Assembly (NCBI GenBank): GCA_019722365.1 | Contig: JADFUC010001453.1 | Coordinates: forward strand, 744,001 to 808,000 | DNA length: 64,000 nucleotides | Direction: 5' to 3' | DNA from: Lithospermum erythrorhizon | Taxonomy: Eukaryota; Streptophyta; Magnoliopsida; Boraginales; Boraginaceae | Shown here: piece by piece, positions 49,961 through 61,705 of the stretch | How positions within the stretch are numbered: position 1 is the stretch's first letter | How the letters are laid out: each line of letters begins with the position of its first letter | Notes under the pieces: generated by a model | What the model was told of the DNA's origin: nothing | Database searches by the model: none | What the model saw: the letters and a program-made list of their open reading frames with translations, nothing else | Made by a program: the position numbers and the translations under genes

Positions 49961-50194
49961 ATGGGAACTCAATACCAAGCTATGTCATACTTCTTTCTGC
50001 TAGTTATTCTTACTATAAGTCATGTTACAGAGTCTCAAAACAGCTTTGGAGTTCACATCAAAGGCAGAGAGCAAACAGCTGTAACATATTTCAAGTCTGA
50101 ACCGTCGCTTGAACGATCCAAGAATGAAGAGTATCTGAATTACAGAGTATCGCATCGGAAAAATCCAGGAGGATCGAACCCTCTACACAACTGA
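49961..50194 (+). CDS. CLE-like secreted signalling peptide precursor, 77 aa
   Basis: An intronless 77-aa frame. The N-terminus has a hydrophobic signal peptide (MSYFFLLVILTISHVTES, counted from the second Met at 49,982; ATG 49,961 adds seven residues). A variable charged middle follows, and the protein ends exactly in the dodecapeptide RKNPGGSNPLHN (residues 66-77). Against the CLE pattern R-x-V-P-x-G-P-[ND]-P-[LI]-H-[NH] it keeps R1, P4, G6, N8, P9, L10, H11 and N12; V3 is Asn and the normally hydroxylated P7 is Ser, as in some CLE45-like peptides. CLE peptides are cleaved and secreted as ligands for LRR receptor kinases controlling meristems and vasculature. The call rests on this terminal motif plus architecture. 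No counterpart exists in copy A of the duplication. Confidence 0.75.
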   Translation: MGTQYQAMSYFFLLVILTISHVTESQNSFGVHIKGREQTAVTYFKSEPSLERSKNEEYLNYRVSHRKNPGGSNPLHN

Positions 50195-50618
50195 GAACAC
50201 CTTCTTCCAGGCCATTTTACAGTTCATAGAAAATGTTAATTTTTTGTTATTTTAATTTGTTCTATAGCATGGTAGAGCTAATAAGATATGTCATATGTAT
50301 GTTAAGCATAGATGTATACTATGAATCTATGATCATCTTCAAATTCCATTTTCATTTTATCTAACTGATAAGTCAACATGATCAATCATTTACTACTTGT
50401 ACATTAATAAAGTAGATTGCTATTGCACCACACTTCTATGTCACGAAATGTGAAGTCTAAGTAGACTAGCCAGATTATTTCCTTGTTGCAGCCATTTTCT
50501 CCTCTCCTCTAGTGACATTTGGTTTACCTGAAAACATTTTAGGAACTTTTCAATTAGCACTATCATCCTAAATTAAAAAAAAAAATTCCATAGAAAGATT
50601 TAGGGTAATCATCTGTTT

Positions 50619-50715
50619 CAACTAATATCATGTACAGTAATCATCATGTTTCAAATCCACCCTCAAATCCAAATCCACCCTAAAACATGATTATTACTGT
50701 ACATGATATTAGTTG
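50619..50715. ncRNA. 33-bp near-perfect foldback, possible small-RNA hairpin or MITE
   Basis: The arm at 50,619-50,651 (starting CAACTAATATCATGTACAGT) pairs with 50,683-50,715 with one mismatch across 33 bp, separated by a 31-nt loop containing AAATCCACCCT twice. Size and symmetry are compatible with a young microRNA-like or siRNA hairpin, or a tiny TIR element. It lies about 430 bp downstream of the CLE-like stop codon. No expression evidence is available. Confidence 0.4.
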
Positions 50716-51801
50716 GATATGCTGAAAAGTTCTGTCGAACTTTATGTTACTAAATTTAAATACTTAACTCTGTAGTAATGATATTTTAACACTAAATTGT
50801 TTCTATGGTCAATTACAATCAATACTAGTGTTTGCACCCAAAGCTAATAAGAGTGTTGAATTATATGTATGTGGATAACTGGATATGATGAATTGGTTGC
50901 AATTAGAGATGCTAAGGAGCAGTTTGAGAAAGAGGTAGTTGGCTCCTTAAACCCGACTCACTTGATAAGAGTAAACTCGTCACAAATAATGCCTATCTAA
51001 AAATTTAGGAGTTTTAATAGGGAATGCTTCTTATTCACTCGTTTTTAATTTGATGTTTACGTATTTATATATTAACTTAAAGCCCTTAATGTTCCAAAAA
51101 TTATAAGAAAATAATATTATGGCTATTTTCGTAAAAAATATAATATTAAAATTTTTATATTTTATTAAAATAATAAGTAATTAGTAATTAATAGTCAAAG
51201 TTTATCGATATACGAAAAAGTCGAATAAAAAACTTAGGTGTATTAAATATTAAACCATCTCTTTATCTTTGCGTATACGTAAGATTATCGGTGGAAGAGA
51301 ATGCATTAATAATCGCGGTTTGAGAATGATACATCATATACATTTGGCATATATAAAATTTATAATTGTTGTGCATCAGCTTTTTAATTAGCTTTGTTTA
51401 TTTATACCAGAGTCATGTTTAATAATCTGAGTATAGTAATTCGAAAGAATATCTCATCATATTATTATTAATTTATTACTCCTTTCATCAATATATGGTT
51501 TCCTAATCGTTTATCGTTTCAATCTTTAATAATTTGTGTAAGTTAAATAATACTCACATATCTTCTAGTGTAAAACTTGACTTTTAAATAGTTGAAGCTT
51601 TATTAGATATTTTTTATATATTTTATAATGCCAGTAGAAAAATATATCAATGGATAGAATTTATTTTTTATTTTTGTTGATATATTTTAGTAAAATATTA
51701 TAAAACACAAATAAAAATATTTACGATTGGTCAATATAATGAAAAAAAGTCAAAGTGGTGTCTTTGTAGGATGGAGGAATAATATGTTTTATGTAGACTT
51801 A

Positions 51802-51803
<2 letters not shown>

Positions 51804-51841
<38 letters not shown>
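51804..51841. repeat. (TTA)n microsatellite
   Basis: About 12 consecutive ATT/TTA units. The orthologous place in copy A (about 45,320-45,342) has a shorter run, so the tract length differs between the duplicates. Confidence 0.9.
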
Positions 51842-51842
<1 letters not shown>

Positions 51843-52235
51843 ATAGGTATTAGTTAAATAAATATATATTTTTGTGGAATTATTATTATTATTATTACAA
51901 TGCAACCACAAAGAAAGTTATAAAGATCTTTAATATAATGGAACTGAAATATATGATACGGTGTTAAGACTATAATAATATAGAATACCTAAATAGAGGC
52001 AATACATAAGATAATAAATATAAGTAGAGCATTTAAATTACAAACAATATTTTATTTCATGAAGAACAAACTTACTAGACATACAATAGAGTAGGATACA
52101 GGATACAAACACAAGAGTTATTACAAATTACATGACTTGACTTCATTTGGCTTGTGAAACCAGGTATGAATCCTCTATTTATGAGTAGTCTAGATTGCTT
52201 TGTGACACCTAAACATTTACATGCAAAATCTTTAA

Positions 52236-52411
52236 CACTTGACAAATACAATTATCAAGTATTTTGCATGTATTTGATACATACACATATACATGCAAAC
52301 ATTAAACACTTGACAAATACAATTATCAAATATTTTGCATGTATTTGACACATACACATATACATGCAAACATTAAACACTTGACAAATACGCTTGTCAA
52401 ATATTTTGCAT
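52236..52411. repeat. 71-bp tandem repeat, about 2.5 units
   Basis: Units starting CACTTGACAAATAC occur at 52,236, 52,307 and 52,378 with only a few differences; each contains TATTTTGCATG and, in the first two, ACATATACATGCAAACATTAAA. The array lies 150 bp beyond the 3' end of the CYP76 remnant. Confidence 0.85.
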
Positions 52412-53813
52412 GGTTTATTATTACAAAGATACTTGTCTAACACTTGTCATTTCCTCCCGTTACGATAGCTTGTAAGAGGGATGTATGAACAACGTTTAAC
52501 ATGATATTTTTTATTAATATTATCTATATATAGTTAGCATTACCTATATAAAAGAAGGACTAGTTATTAGAGAGAGGAATGGCAACAAGGGGGTCCTTCT
52601 TATGAAGAGTAGCAGAAGCCTTTTCTTCCATGTTCATGTTCTCTGGTGTAAGCCCATCAGGAAGCTTCCAATCGAAACGATGAATGAAAGTTGCAATCAT
52701 CAAAAACATCATTCTCACACCAAGACTGTATCCAAGACATATCCTACGTCCAGCTCCAAATGGTAAAAAACAAGAACTCTGTCCTTGAAAATCAAACTCA
52801 GAATTCATAAATCTCTCAGGATTGAATACTTCTGGCTCATCCCAGTACATTTTGTCTCTCGAAATCCCCCACGCATTCACATAGATTAGGGTGTGTTTAG
52901 GAATGTAATATCCTCTCAACTCAACATCTGTTTGGGAGTAATGAGGTAATAGTAATGATGTTGGACCATGGAGCCTAATTGTTTCCTTTATGATGGCAGT
53001 TACATAACGTAATTGTGTCATATCTTTCTCTCTTATATTTTCAGATTTTCCAAAATTGGCAGAAATTTCTTGTTTTGCCTTGGCCATGATTTTTTGGATT
53101 GTGAAGTACCTCTGCCATTGCCCATTCTACTATGGCTGAAGGGGTATCTGTTCCAGCAATGAACAACTCCTATGAAAAAAGGAAAAAACAAAGAATAATT
53201 AAAACTACCAACAAACACATATACTACCTTAGATGAAAAATCATTTAATTTTATTTTTTAATCCTTTCGAGTTGTGTTTCTTCTCTTTTCACATTACTAA
53301 TTATTATATTATCTTTATTATAATATTTTTTCTATTATATTTTCTATTGATGGAAAAAATATGATTTTAAAATTTTAAAAGAATTTCTATAACAATTCAA
53401 TAATTAATAAATATTAAATTTTTGCCTAAAAATTCTATAATAATTTAAACATTGTTGGACTTATCTAATCTCTTATAATATGTGTAAGATTTTTACCACT
53501 TTCATATGTATGTTAACTATCATATCTTCATTATCAACATCTTCGTCCAATTATATAAAAAATACTCAAAATCTTTACCAACAGATAAAATGTTTGATAT
53601 AATATTGTCTTTGATTTTTTTTAAGTTTATGATAACAATAAGTAAATTCCATTTTAATGCAATGAATTAGTCTACTCATACTAAATTTTTTTGTATGATA
53701 ATTATTTAATTATAAATTAAAAAATAATTTTTCTAATCCAAAAAATTACTATTAAAGAATATATATCTAAATTAGTAAAGTGTCCAAGTTACATATAAGT
53801 TACATATCTAATA

Positions 53814-54063
53814 CTCCCTCCATGCACGATAGATTGTCAAAGTTTGTATTTGAATTTTTCGCTTGGTCAAATAATAAATTCAAATATTTTATTTATGTTG
53901 TATAATATTTGGTAAAAATTATCAAATAATAATATTTTCAATATACTTTAATATTGACATTAAATTTTATTCAAATCAAAAGTATGTTTATGAATGAAGA
54001 TGTAAAAGTTTATCAATTTGGATCACTTAAATTAAGGATGACAATCATTTAGTATTGAGGGAG
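53814..54063. mobile_element. Stowaway MITE, 250 bp, in the CYP76 intron
   Basis: The left end is TA|CTCCCTCCATGCACGATAGA and the right end, reverse-complemented, is TA|CTCCCTCAATACTAAATGAT, both followed by TTGTC, flanked by TA. Size, TA target site and the CTCCCTCC terminus are those of Stowaway (Tc1/mariner-type) MITEs. Confidence 0.85.
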
Positions 54064-54717
54064 TAATCGATGTAGATATTTTATTTCAAAAAATTAATTT
54101 TTTTTATTATAATATATATAACATGTTAGTTTTTATCTTTAAATAAAAATATCTTTATCTATAAACTATAGTGCAATAATTAATTAGAGTTGAATTTAAT
54201 ATATAAAAAGAAATTAAAAAAAAATCAATCTTTCACATTTAATATTGATTAGTAATTAGTAAACTAAATAAGAGTATATTGTCATAATAATACTTATATT
54301 AGTTTTCACTCTATATGAAATATAATGCATCGATATTATGGTCTAAAAAATACATGCATGAATATGTATATTATAGGTATATAATCCACTTTATTGATGA
54401 ACATTCGATGTACAAATCAGTATCCTCATCTTCTATTTGAATGACTTTTTGTGACCTTTTATATTAAATTTTTTATTTATGTCACAATTTTAAAAGTTTC
54501 TATATCAAGTAATATTAATCACATATATAGTATTGAGTTTTAACTTTTTATTAAAAAATTATTGCACAATAGTTTTTAAAAGAGTCATGTCATCTTTTGT
54601 TCCATTGATTTTCAATATAAATCATTTGGAGTATTTCGCATTCGAACAGGGACATACAATGTGAATTATAACTTTGTTTGTTTTGCGTGGTTAAGGTGAG
54701 AATTTTTTTAAAGGTCT

Positions 54718-56374
54718 TGATATTATTAGGTTTTGTGCAAATATTATTGATTCGTCATCGATTAAATATGGTAAAATGAATACATAAAATAAAATTGAAT
54801 AATGCAGAACTTATAATGCAAAGAAGAATTTTTTATTATTTATCTTAGGGGTACAAAATAAAACTCCTTTGTAGGGAAAAATTTCTCGATTAATACGGGT
54901 TTTATCAAATCGAAGAGGATCGCTATCTACGCTATAGATCACTAGCATTTGCTTACTATTTGTGAGATGTTGGCTTTCTTTGGCTTGAGGCGATCTTGAT
55001 AGGAGCTTGGTATGAGATACTCGTCTTGATTTGAGCTTGAGCTTAAGATAGACTTGACTTGGATTTGAATTGGTTGGGATAGAAGCTACATGTTTTGGAT
55101 ATGTGTCATAGTCTTGATGGACTTGAGGCTAGTGCGGACTTGGATATGGTCCCAGGAGCCGGGGCATAGCGCCGTGTTCGTGTTGGTTGTAAGAACTTAC
55201 GTCTTTGGGTCTTGGACTTGATCTCAGTCATGTTAGACTTGATGGGATATGAAGTGTCTTGGAGTATGGGCTTTGGATTTAAGCGCTCTTGGGTGGGACA
55301 CTTTCGCGGTGATGCTTGTCTTTGATGGGACTTGATTTGGATGAACTGGTGTGGAGTGATGACAAGCAAGAGATTGAAACAATGTCGTTTTAACATTTTC
55401 TGGCAGGCACTTAGCGACTTGTTCTTTGTGATGATGATTAGTATGAAGGTTGAGTATCCTGACCTTGTTGATGACGATAGTCGTCCAGGGCAGGAGCTGT
55501 TTCGCCGCATGGACTCCGATTATAAGGATTGAATATTCGGTGTGTTCACATATATAGATTTGATGAATCCAAACTTTGATATTTTCGGTATTCATGCAAG
55601 ATTTATGAATAATGTCGAGCGCTTTTAGCTTATTCCTAAATATTGAGCGTTCTTGAGAAATCCGTATTAGGTTCTGATTTTCTTGAAAGTGCTGGCGTTT
55701 GTGCGATAATCTTAATTTCAGAACTCCTATTTTAGGCTATGGAGATGTTTTCCAACCACAGTGGATGTTTACCAGTGGTTTAAAAGATTTAAGCTTAGAG
55801 AATTTGAGGTGTCATACACATGTTTTACCAGTGTTTGTATATTTTCGAATAGAGAATGTTGATGATATTTTTTGAAAATAGGGGGCTACTTATAGGCTTA
55901 CGGGCTTTGAATACTTGTTTCTGATTGGTTAGTTTAATTTCGGTGGATTCACGATCTTAGCAGATTTGAATTTTGAGAACGAATCGAGCCCCATCGGAGG
56001 CAGAATTTACTTTCCCTCCCGAGAAAGAAAAGAGCGCTATTTTGAGGTAGGAAGAAGGTTCAGTTTTTCAGGTCAAACATATTGATCCCCGGACCTTTTA
56101 GACTTATTTTGATCCTCGCTTTTAGATGCAAATTTTGAGCCAAAAAACTTCGAGACATAATTTGAGCCCTGGGCGATTTAATGTGATAAAATTAGGGGAT
56201 GTTTTTTGGTCGGTATTTTCGGAGAATACTTGTTAAATGCGAGGGTTTCACGCGTTAAATTAAGGCTCGTCGAGAACACAGCCACGTGTCATTTTTAGTG
56301 ACTCGTTTTTAATTAATTCGATTAAGACATCTTAATCATTTTAATTATTATTTAATAATTTTTCACTGTCTACA
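54718..56374 (-). mobile_element. probable solo LTR (Gypsy-like), about 1.66 kb, in the CYP76 intron
   Basis: Read on the minus strand the element begins TGTAGACAGTGAAAAATT at 56,374 and ends AATAATATCA at 54,718. The 3' part contains GTACCCCTAAGATAAATAAT and GACGAATCAATAATATTTGC, the style of some plant Gypsy LTRs. The flanks are GGACT (56,375-56,379) and GGTCT (54,713-54,717), a 5-bp duplication with one mismatch. No gag or pol sequence is present. The interior (55,000-55,350) is rich in irregular repeats of CTTGGACTTGA type. Confidence 0.6.
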
Positions 56375-57930
56375 GGACTATGGATAATTTATACTACTAA
56401 TCAATTAAGAAATGATATTTTCTAAAAATAACATAATGTGCATTCTTTTATTAAACCTTGAAGAGGAGTATGGTAACAAAACTTTTAGATCTATTATTAA
56501 AAAATTATAAGGGATCATTATAGCATGAATAAAATGGTATAATATAAATCAAAATTATAATTTATAATTTAAATAATAGTTAATTACTTTATTAATTATC
56601 CAATTTAAATATTTAAAAGCATAAATCTTCACATCTGGCCTTACATTATATTTATTAGTTATCAAAATGAACAAACTTGCACTGCATCCTAATTGACACA
56701 CAAAAAATTTGGATTACAATATTAACAATGAAGTTCGTACATACAAAATAGTTTAAGTGATGGAAGGTTCCGTGCTAGATATGTCATTTCAAGTCCTATA
56801 CAACAACACAATAAGGGGTTTCCTTGTACTTTATGGTGAATAGTATATTTTGGTGTAAATGTGTAATATATATATGTATGGAGTAGTATATAAATATTTA
56901 AGGAGTATGTAATAATAACAATTCAATAGTATGTAATAATAACAATTCAATATAAATGAAAAGACTAGATGACTTACAGCAAGTATAAGCTTGGTATCTT
57001 GATAGGTAAGTTCATGGTTTCCTTTTTCTTGACAAAGATCAAGAAGAAGATCCAAGAAATCCTGCGTCCTAGAAACTCCAGAATCCCTTTCCCTTCTGCG
57101 GTGATCCATGACATTGTCTAAACATGCATGCAAATGATCATATGAAAGCTTTATACTCTTCCTAATCCCTTGCAAATCAAATGGCTTCAAGAACTTAAAA
57201 AAATCAGACAGATTAAACCTTCCAACGTTACCAAATATGTTGTCTATATGACCCTCCATTTCGTCGACATCTTTAGAGTTGAGATCATCAAACATATCCT
57301 CAGAATACAATGAATTAGACAACATATTCCACACAACCCCAAAGGTTAATCTCATTATAGGGATTTGTTCTCCTTTATCGCGCGCCTTTTCAATTTGTTT
57401 CACCATATTATCCACTACGTACTTTGTAGCGCAATTCTTGAAGTTGGTCTAGTTTTCGCATTGTGAAAATCTCACTAGTGCATATTTTTCGAAGTTTCGC
57501 CCATTGAGGACCTTCTGGTATCCATGTAATTGCAAGATCATAGTCAGGTTGTGCTACTACAGCTTCAGTAATAAACCTGCCTGAGAAAGCTAAATTATTC
57601 TTGTGAAGAATTTCTTTAGCCATCTCTGGTGATGAAGCTACAATGGTGGTGACAGAGCCAAGCTGCAGAGTCATGAGAGGACCATGGATTTTGGCAAGTT
57701 TGGTAAATATTTCATGAGGTTTCTTGTAAACTTGAAGGAAGTTCCCAATGATTGGGATGCCTTTGGGTCCTGGTGGTTGCCTCTTTCTTGTCTTCCTATA
57801 CAAAGAGAGAAATATGAGAAAACTAAATGTCAGGACAAGTAGTAAACTTACAAAGACAAGATGATAGAATGCCTCCATGGTATCAAGAGATTGAGCAAAG
57901 TGAGAAATGTTGGGAAGCAATAATGTTACG

Positions 57931-57938
57931 TATTTATA
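57931..57938 (-). promoter_or_regulatory. TATA box of the CYP76 pseudogene
   Basis: TATAAATA on the minus strand, 53 bp upstream of the ATG. The core promoter is thus still recognisable although the coding sequence is broken. Confidence 0.5.
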
Positions 57939-57939
57939 G

Positions 57940-60900
57940 AAAAATATAGCTAGTACACTCTGCTAATAAGAATCAATGTAGTTACTAGTTACATTCTAAA
58001 ATTAATTTGTGATACAGGATCTTATAACTTGTATTTTAAAAAAAATTTAATGTGAATTTTTTTTCTACATAACCTCCCCACGTACAACTCCAATTCTTTT
58101 TTATCAAATTATTTTTGTCACAAGTATTAATTTTTTATTTTATTAAATCAGGAAGGTGTCTCTGATATTATGTTGAGAATTTATAGGATTTTATCCTAAA
58201 AATTAACCATAATCTTAGCTTATAAATTCATTTGGAGTTTTTTTAAATTTGTCAATATGAGATTTTTTCCAAAACTAGTATGTACATAAATATAAATTTC
58301 TAACGTTTATATTAATATGATTGTATTTATTTTATATCTTCCGTTGGGGATGAGTTTTAGCCCTATCGATATGATGATGTCTATTTATCCAAGATCACAT
58401 ATTGTTGACGGGTTAAAAATAAGGATAATGGTTCCTTTAGTCCAAAATTTCATAGTAACTAACAGTTCATTCATTTATTATTTTGAATTTAATTGTATAT
58501 TACTTGTGGAACCAGTATGTATCTTAGTCAATAGGTAAAGTTAGAAATTAATCACTAAGCTGAAATGAAACATTGCATTGGGATATATATGTTAGGCATG
58601 TCAGCATGTGACTAAAATGAAAAAGGTTTCGTGCCCGTCTGACTTGAATACATCAACGTACATCAATATAAACATGCAATAACCTTGGGTATGAAAAAAC
58701 TTTTGGTTAGGTTGGATCGGATAGTATTTCTTACAGGAGCGAATTCAAGATTTTTGAAAATGGATATTTTTAAAACTCAATATATGTCAAAATATAGAAA
58801 CAAAAAACCCATAATAAAAGAATAATAATAATAAGTGAATTCGTGAAATACGGTGTGTTGTGTGGAATTTTAGAGTTTTAGGTTATAAAAGCAAAAAAGG
58901 AGAAAGGGGAGGCCTAAATTCTTGTTGAGAATTGGATTGATTTATGTGTAGTGAATTTTTCTTTATTAATGAAATTTTATGTTGATATCATAAAAGTTAG
59001 GTGATAGTGATAACTAAATACAGATGCATATTCAAAGAAATTGGATGGATTGTTGGATGAATTGAAATCAATGTTAAATGTTAAAAGCAAAATGAAAGAT
59101 GGAGCTCCCTTGACTCAAACTCACACAACTAAGATATAACACATAAACCATCTTAGCGGAATCTCTTTTTGAATTTTGGGTGTTTCTGGACACATGGTAA
59201 ATACTATGTAAATCTGCCCATGCAACCTTATTTGTAATAAAAAGAATGTTATTTTTAAATTGGTTCAAGAATGAATTAGAAATACTATCTATTACGGAGT
59301 ATTTCATTATAGATAAAAAGTACTAGATAATAATATATATATATATGAGCGAGTTTGATTTATTTCATTAAATTCAAGAACTAAAGAATATAAAAATCTT
59401 TAATTTTATAGTACATGAGAACTCGGGTGAATGAATGTTTGACAATAAGCTTTGTCGCGCAGCGTCTCTCAAGGTCAACGAGAATTAATCGCGGTGTGTA
59501 TTTGATTGATTATGTGACTCGAACTTTCAAACTGCTTAGTTTCAGCCGTAAAGTTATTCATATAAAGTCAATCATGACTGCGTGAAGCGAAACTACTTGA
59601 ATCTTAAAATTCTTTCTGGAATTGTTTATCTTAAATTATGTTGCCAATTTTTTTAATTTGATATTTAAAAAAGGATTAAATTCTACGGAAAAATTTTCAT
59701 CCTTGTTGCCCCGGAACCACTAAAGAACTTTGGACATTCAAATTGCCCTGAATCCAGTAAAGGTAATACTTTAATTTTGAGACAGTAAGATCTCTTGGAG
59801 TGCTTGATACTGTGATGAGTGAAGAGTGATGCATGCATGCTGTTCTTCGTTTCAATTTGGTAAAATGTTTTTATAAACAATTAATTTAATTTTGAAATAA
59901 TAATTTATTTATTTAACTTGACATTTATATCAAAAAATTAATAGAATTAAATAATACATACTACACAGTTATACGTTACAATGTTATAATACTAAAATAT
60001 ATATATAATTAATTTAAGATTAATAATGATTGTTTTTTATTTCTAAATCAAATCTAGTTAAATTGAAGTGGAGTTAGTATAAATGCACACACGTGAAACT
60101 GCATGAAACGATCAGAAAGTTACAAAAAGCTAAAATAAGATTTCCAAGATTTATTAGATGGCCTTTGTGGTGGAATAATTAATTAATGAATGGCACTCAA
60201 CCTGAACCTTTTTTTTATATATATAAATACGCACCAGGTAGAAATACATGAATGATATGGTATCCTTGAAGTCAGGTCACATCTAACAAATAATAGGGAT
60301 CGCATCTTAAATATAAGATAGGTAAGCTTTTTAATACTTGATAAAAATAAAGTAATCATATAAAAATCTGAAATCAATTATATAAGTATTTATTGAAAAG
60401 TTTTGTTAAGCGAAACTAAAAGCAATTCGTTTGAAAATTGAAATTCTCGCGATATTTTTGAAGCAAAATCATCAATCAGCTGCTTGTTATTTAATTTTCT
60501 CCAATGATACCGATTCTTGCTCGCCTTGACGAATTAAGTACTCACGGGACATTGAAGAGCATAAGTAGGACTTCAACAACTTCAATTTTTGAAAACAATT
60601 CGCAGCCTAGCGATAACGAGAATAGTTTTGGTTATTAATATCTGAAATTTTCGCGGTAATACGTTAGGTATGCAACGATAGCAGGAATAGTTTTGGTTAT
60701 TGTATCTTCGGTTTGACAAATCTTTTTAGTTGTTAGTATGTGCTTGTTGTTAGTATGAATCTCACTTGGCATGAATATTTTGATTGTATATGTAAATTTT
60801 AACGATTGTATGTTCGTATGTTTACATACATTTTTAAAAAATAAAAATAAAATAAGACCCTTTTAATATGGAGTCATATAATAAGCAATGAAATTCCGTC

Positions 60901-61705
60901 TGCCCTGCTTGAAGTTCCCCCTCCTCACTTTTAAAATGTGGTCACTGGTCAGCACTCAGCACTCAACATTCAGCAGCTGATCAAACTTTAAGGTAAATCC
61001 AGTACAGTATGATCCATTTCATTTGATACCCATATAAAAAATCAAAGTGGATGGGTCAAGTTGGGAAAAACTAAAAGGGGTTGAATTCAGAGTAATCATA
61101 TTTATTGATTTTTTTTTTTCATTTTTTACCTCCCATTTCTAATTGGATGAATTTGAGAGTATTTTCTTTAATTTATTATAGGACAAATGACAAGAAATAT
61201 CACTACCTTCAATAAATTTCCTTCTAATTTTTGGGACATAAATTTCCTCTCATAGGCAGCAGAAGCAGATATTCCAGAGTAACAAAGATGATGGATGGAC
61301 CAACCAAATTATTCAAATAATTTTCAAAATCAATATTGTGAATTTCCAAGAATTTGACTGATCATTGAACAACAACAACATTGATCTGAAAAAAATTCCA
61401 GCCAGTGCAATTCGCATGATAGAAGTATCCTTTCAGTCAGAAGATATTAGATGATGGAAATTCAATAACAAAGTTATTTCTCAACATCATCTGCTGAACT
61501 TATCTTTCATTACCAACAAATTCTTGGTCCCATTCCCATGTGTACAATACAACACAATCCAAACAACTAAATGCTGCCATTCATTCTGTAGCACTGCAAT
61601 TGAACAAGGGAATGTACTCAATCTAGTATTTAGTTTGGCAAGAAATGAGAGGCAAATTACAATGATGGATCATAAGTGATTACTTTCATTCACATACTAA
61701 GTTGA
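57940..61705. other. gene-free intergenic region
   Basis: 3.8 kb of AT-rich DNA with short random frames only. The last few hundred bases are presumably the 3' UTR of the DUF3593 gene. A TACTCCGTA-type 9-mer lies at about 59,292. Confidence 0.4.

Larger units (their letters stand above)
46971..51900 (+). repeat. segmental duplication, copy B (LOR gene and flanks)
   Basis: Colinear with copy A as listed there. It lacks the 5.3 kb MULE and the intron MITE, and contains a private segment of about 1.4 kb (49,610-50,998) carrying a CLE-like gene. Confidence 0.88.
52560..57878 (-). pseudogene. CYP76-family cytochrome P450, two frameshifts
   Basis: Exon 1 runs 57,878 to 56,978 and exon 2 53,169 to 52,560, separated by a 3.8 kb GT..AG intron. 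Apart from two lesions the gene is complete, with a coding length equivalent to about 501 aa. It has a signal anchor (MEAFYHLVFVSLLLVLTF), PPGPKGIPIIGN, the I-helix FIAGTDTPS, ETIRLH, PERF and the heme loop FLPFGAGRRICLGYSLG. Lesion 1 lies in exon 1 at 57,416-57,423, where four extra bases (CGTA) throw ELRYKV out of frame and lead to a stop. Lesion 2 lies in exon 2 near 53,088-53,093, where a run of six A's sits where five would keep frame (LHNPK|MAKAKQ). CYP76 enzymes oxidise terpenoids and other small molecules. Everything else, including a TATA box, is well preserved, so inactivation is recent, or at least the homopolymer shift could be a sequencing error. Confidence 0.88.

Noticed and set aside
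52236..52411. CRISPR-like spaced repeats
   Set aside because: Contiguous 71-bp tandem duplication in a plant nuclear sequence; no variable spacers and no cas genes.
55106..55595. two overlapping minus-strand frames of 120-134 codons
   Set aside because: They lie inside the repeat-rich interior of the probable solo LTR and resemble no gag or pol domain.
6299..57878. biosynthetic gene cluster (CYP86A, UGT, CYP76)
   Set aside because: The genes are spread over 50 kb among unrelated housekeeping genes, two of the three are broken, and CYP86A acts in cutin/suberin formation.
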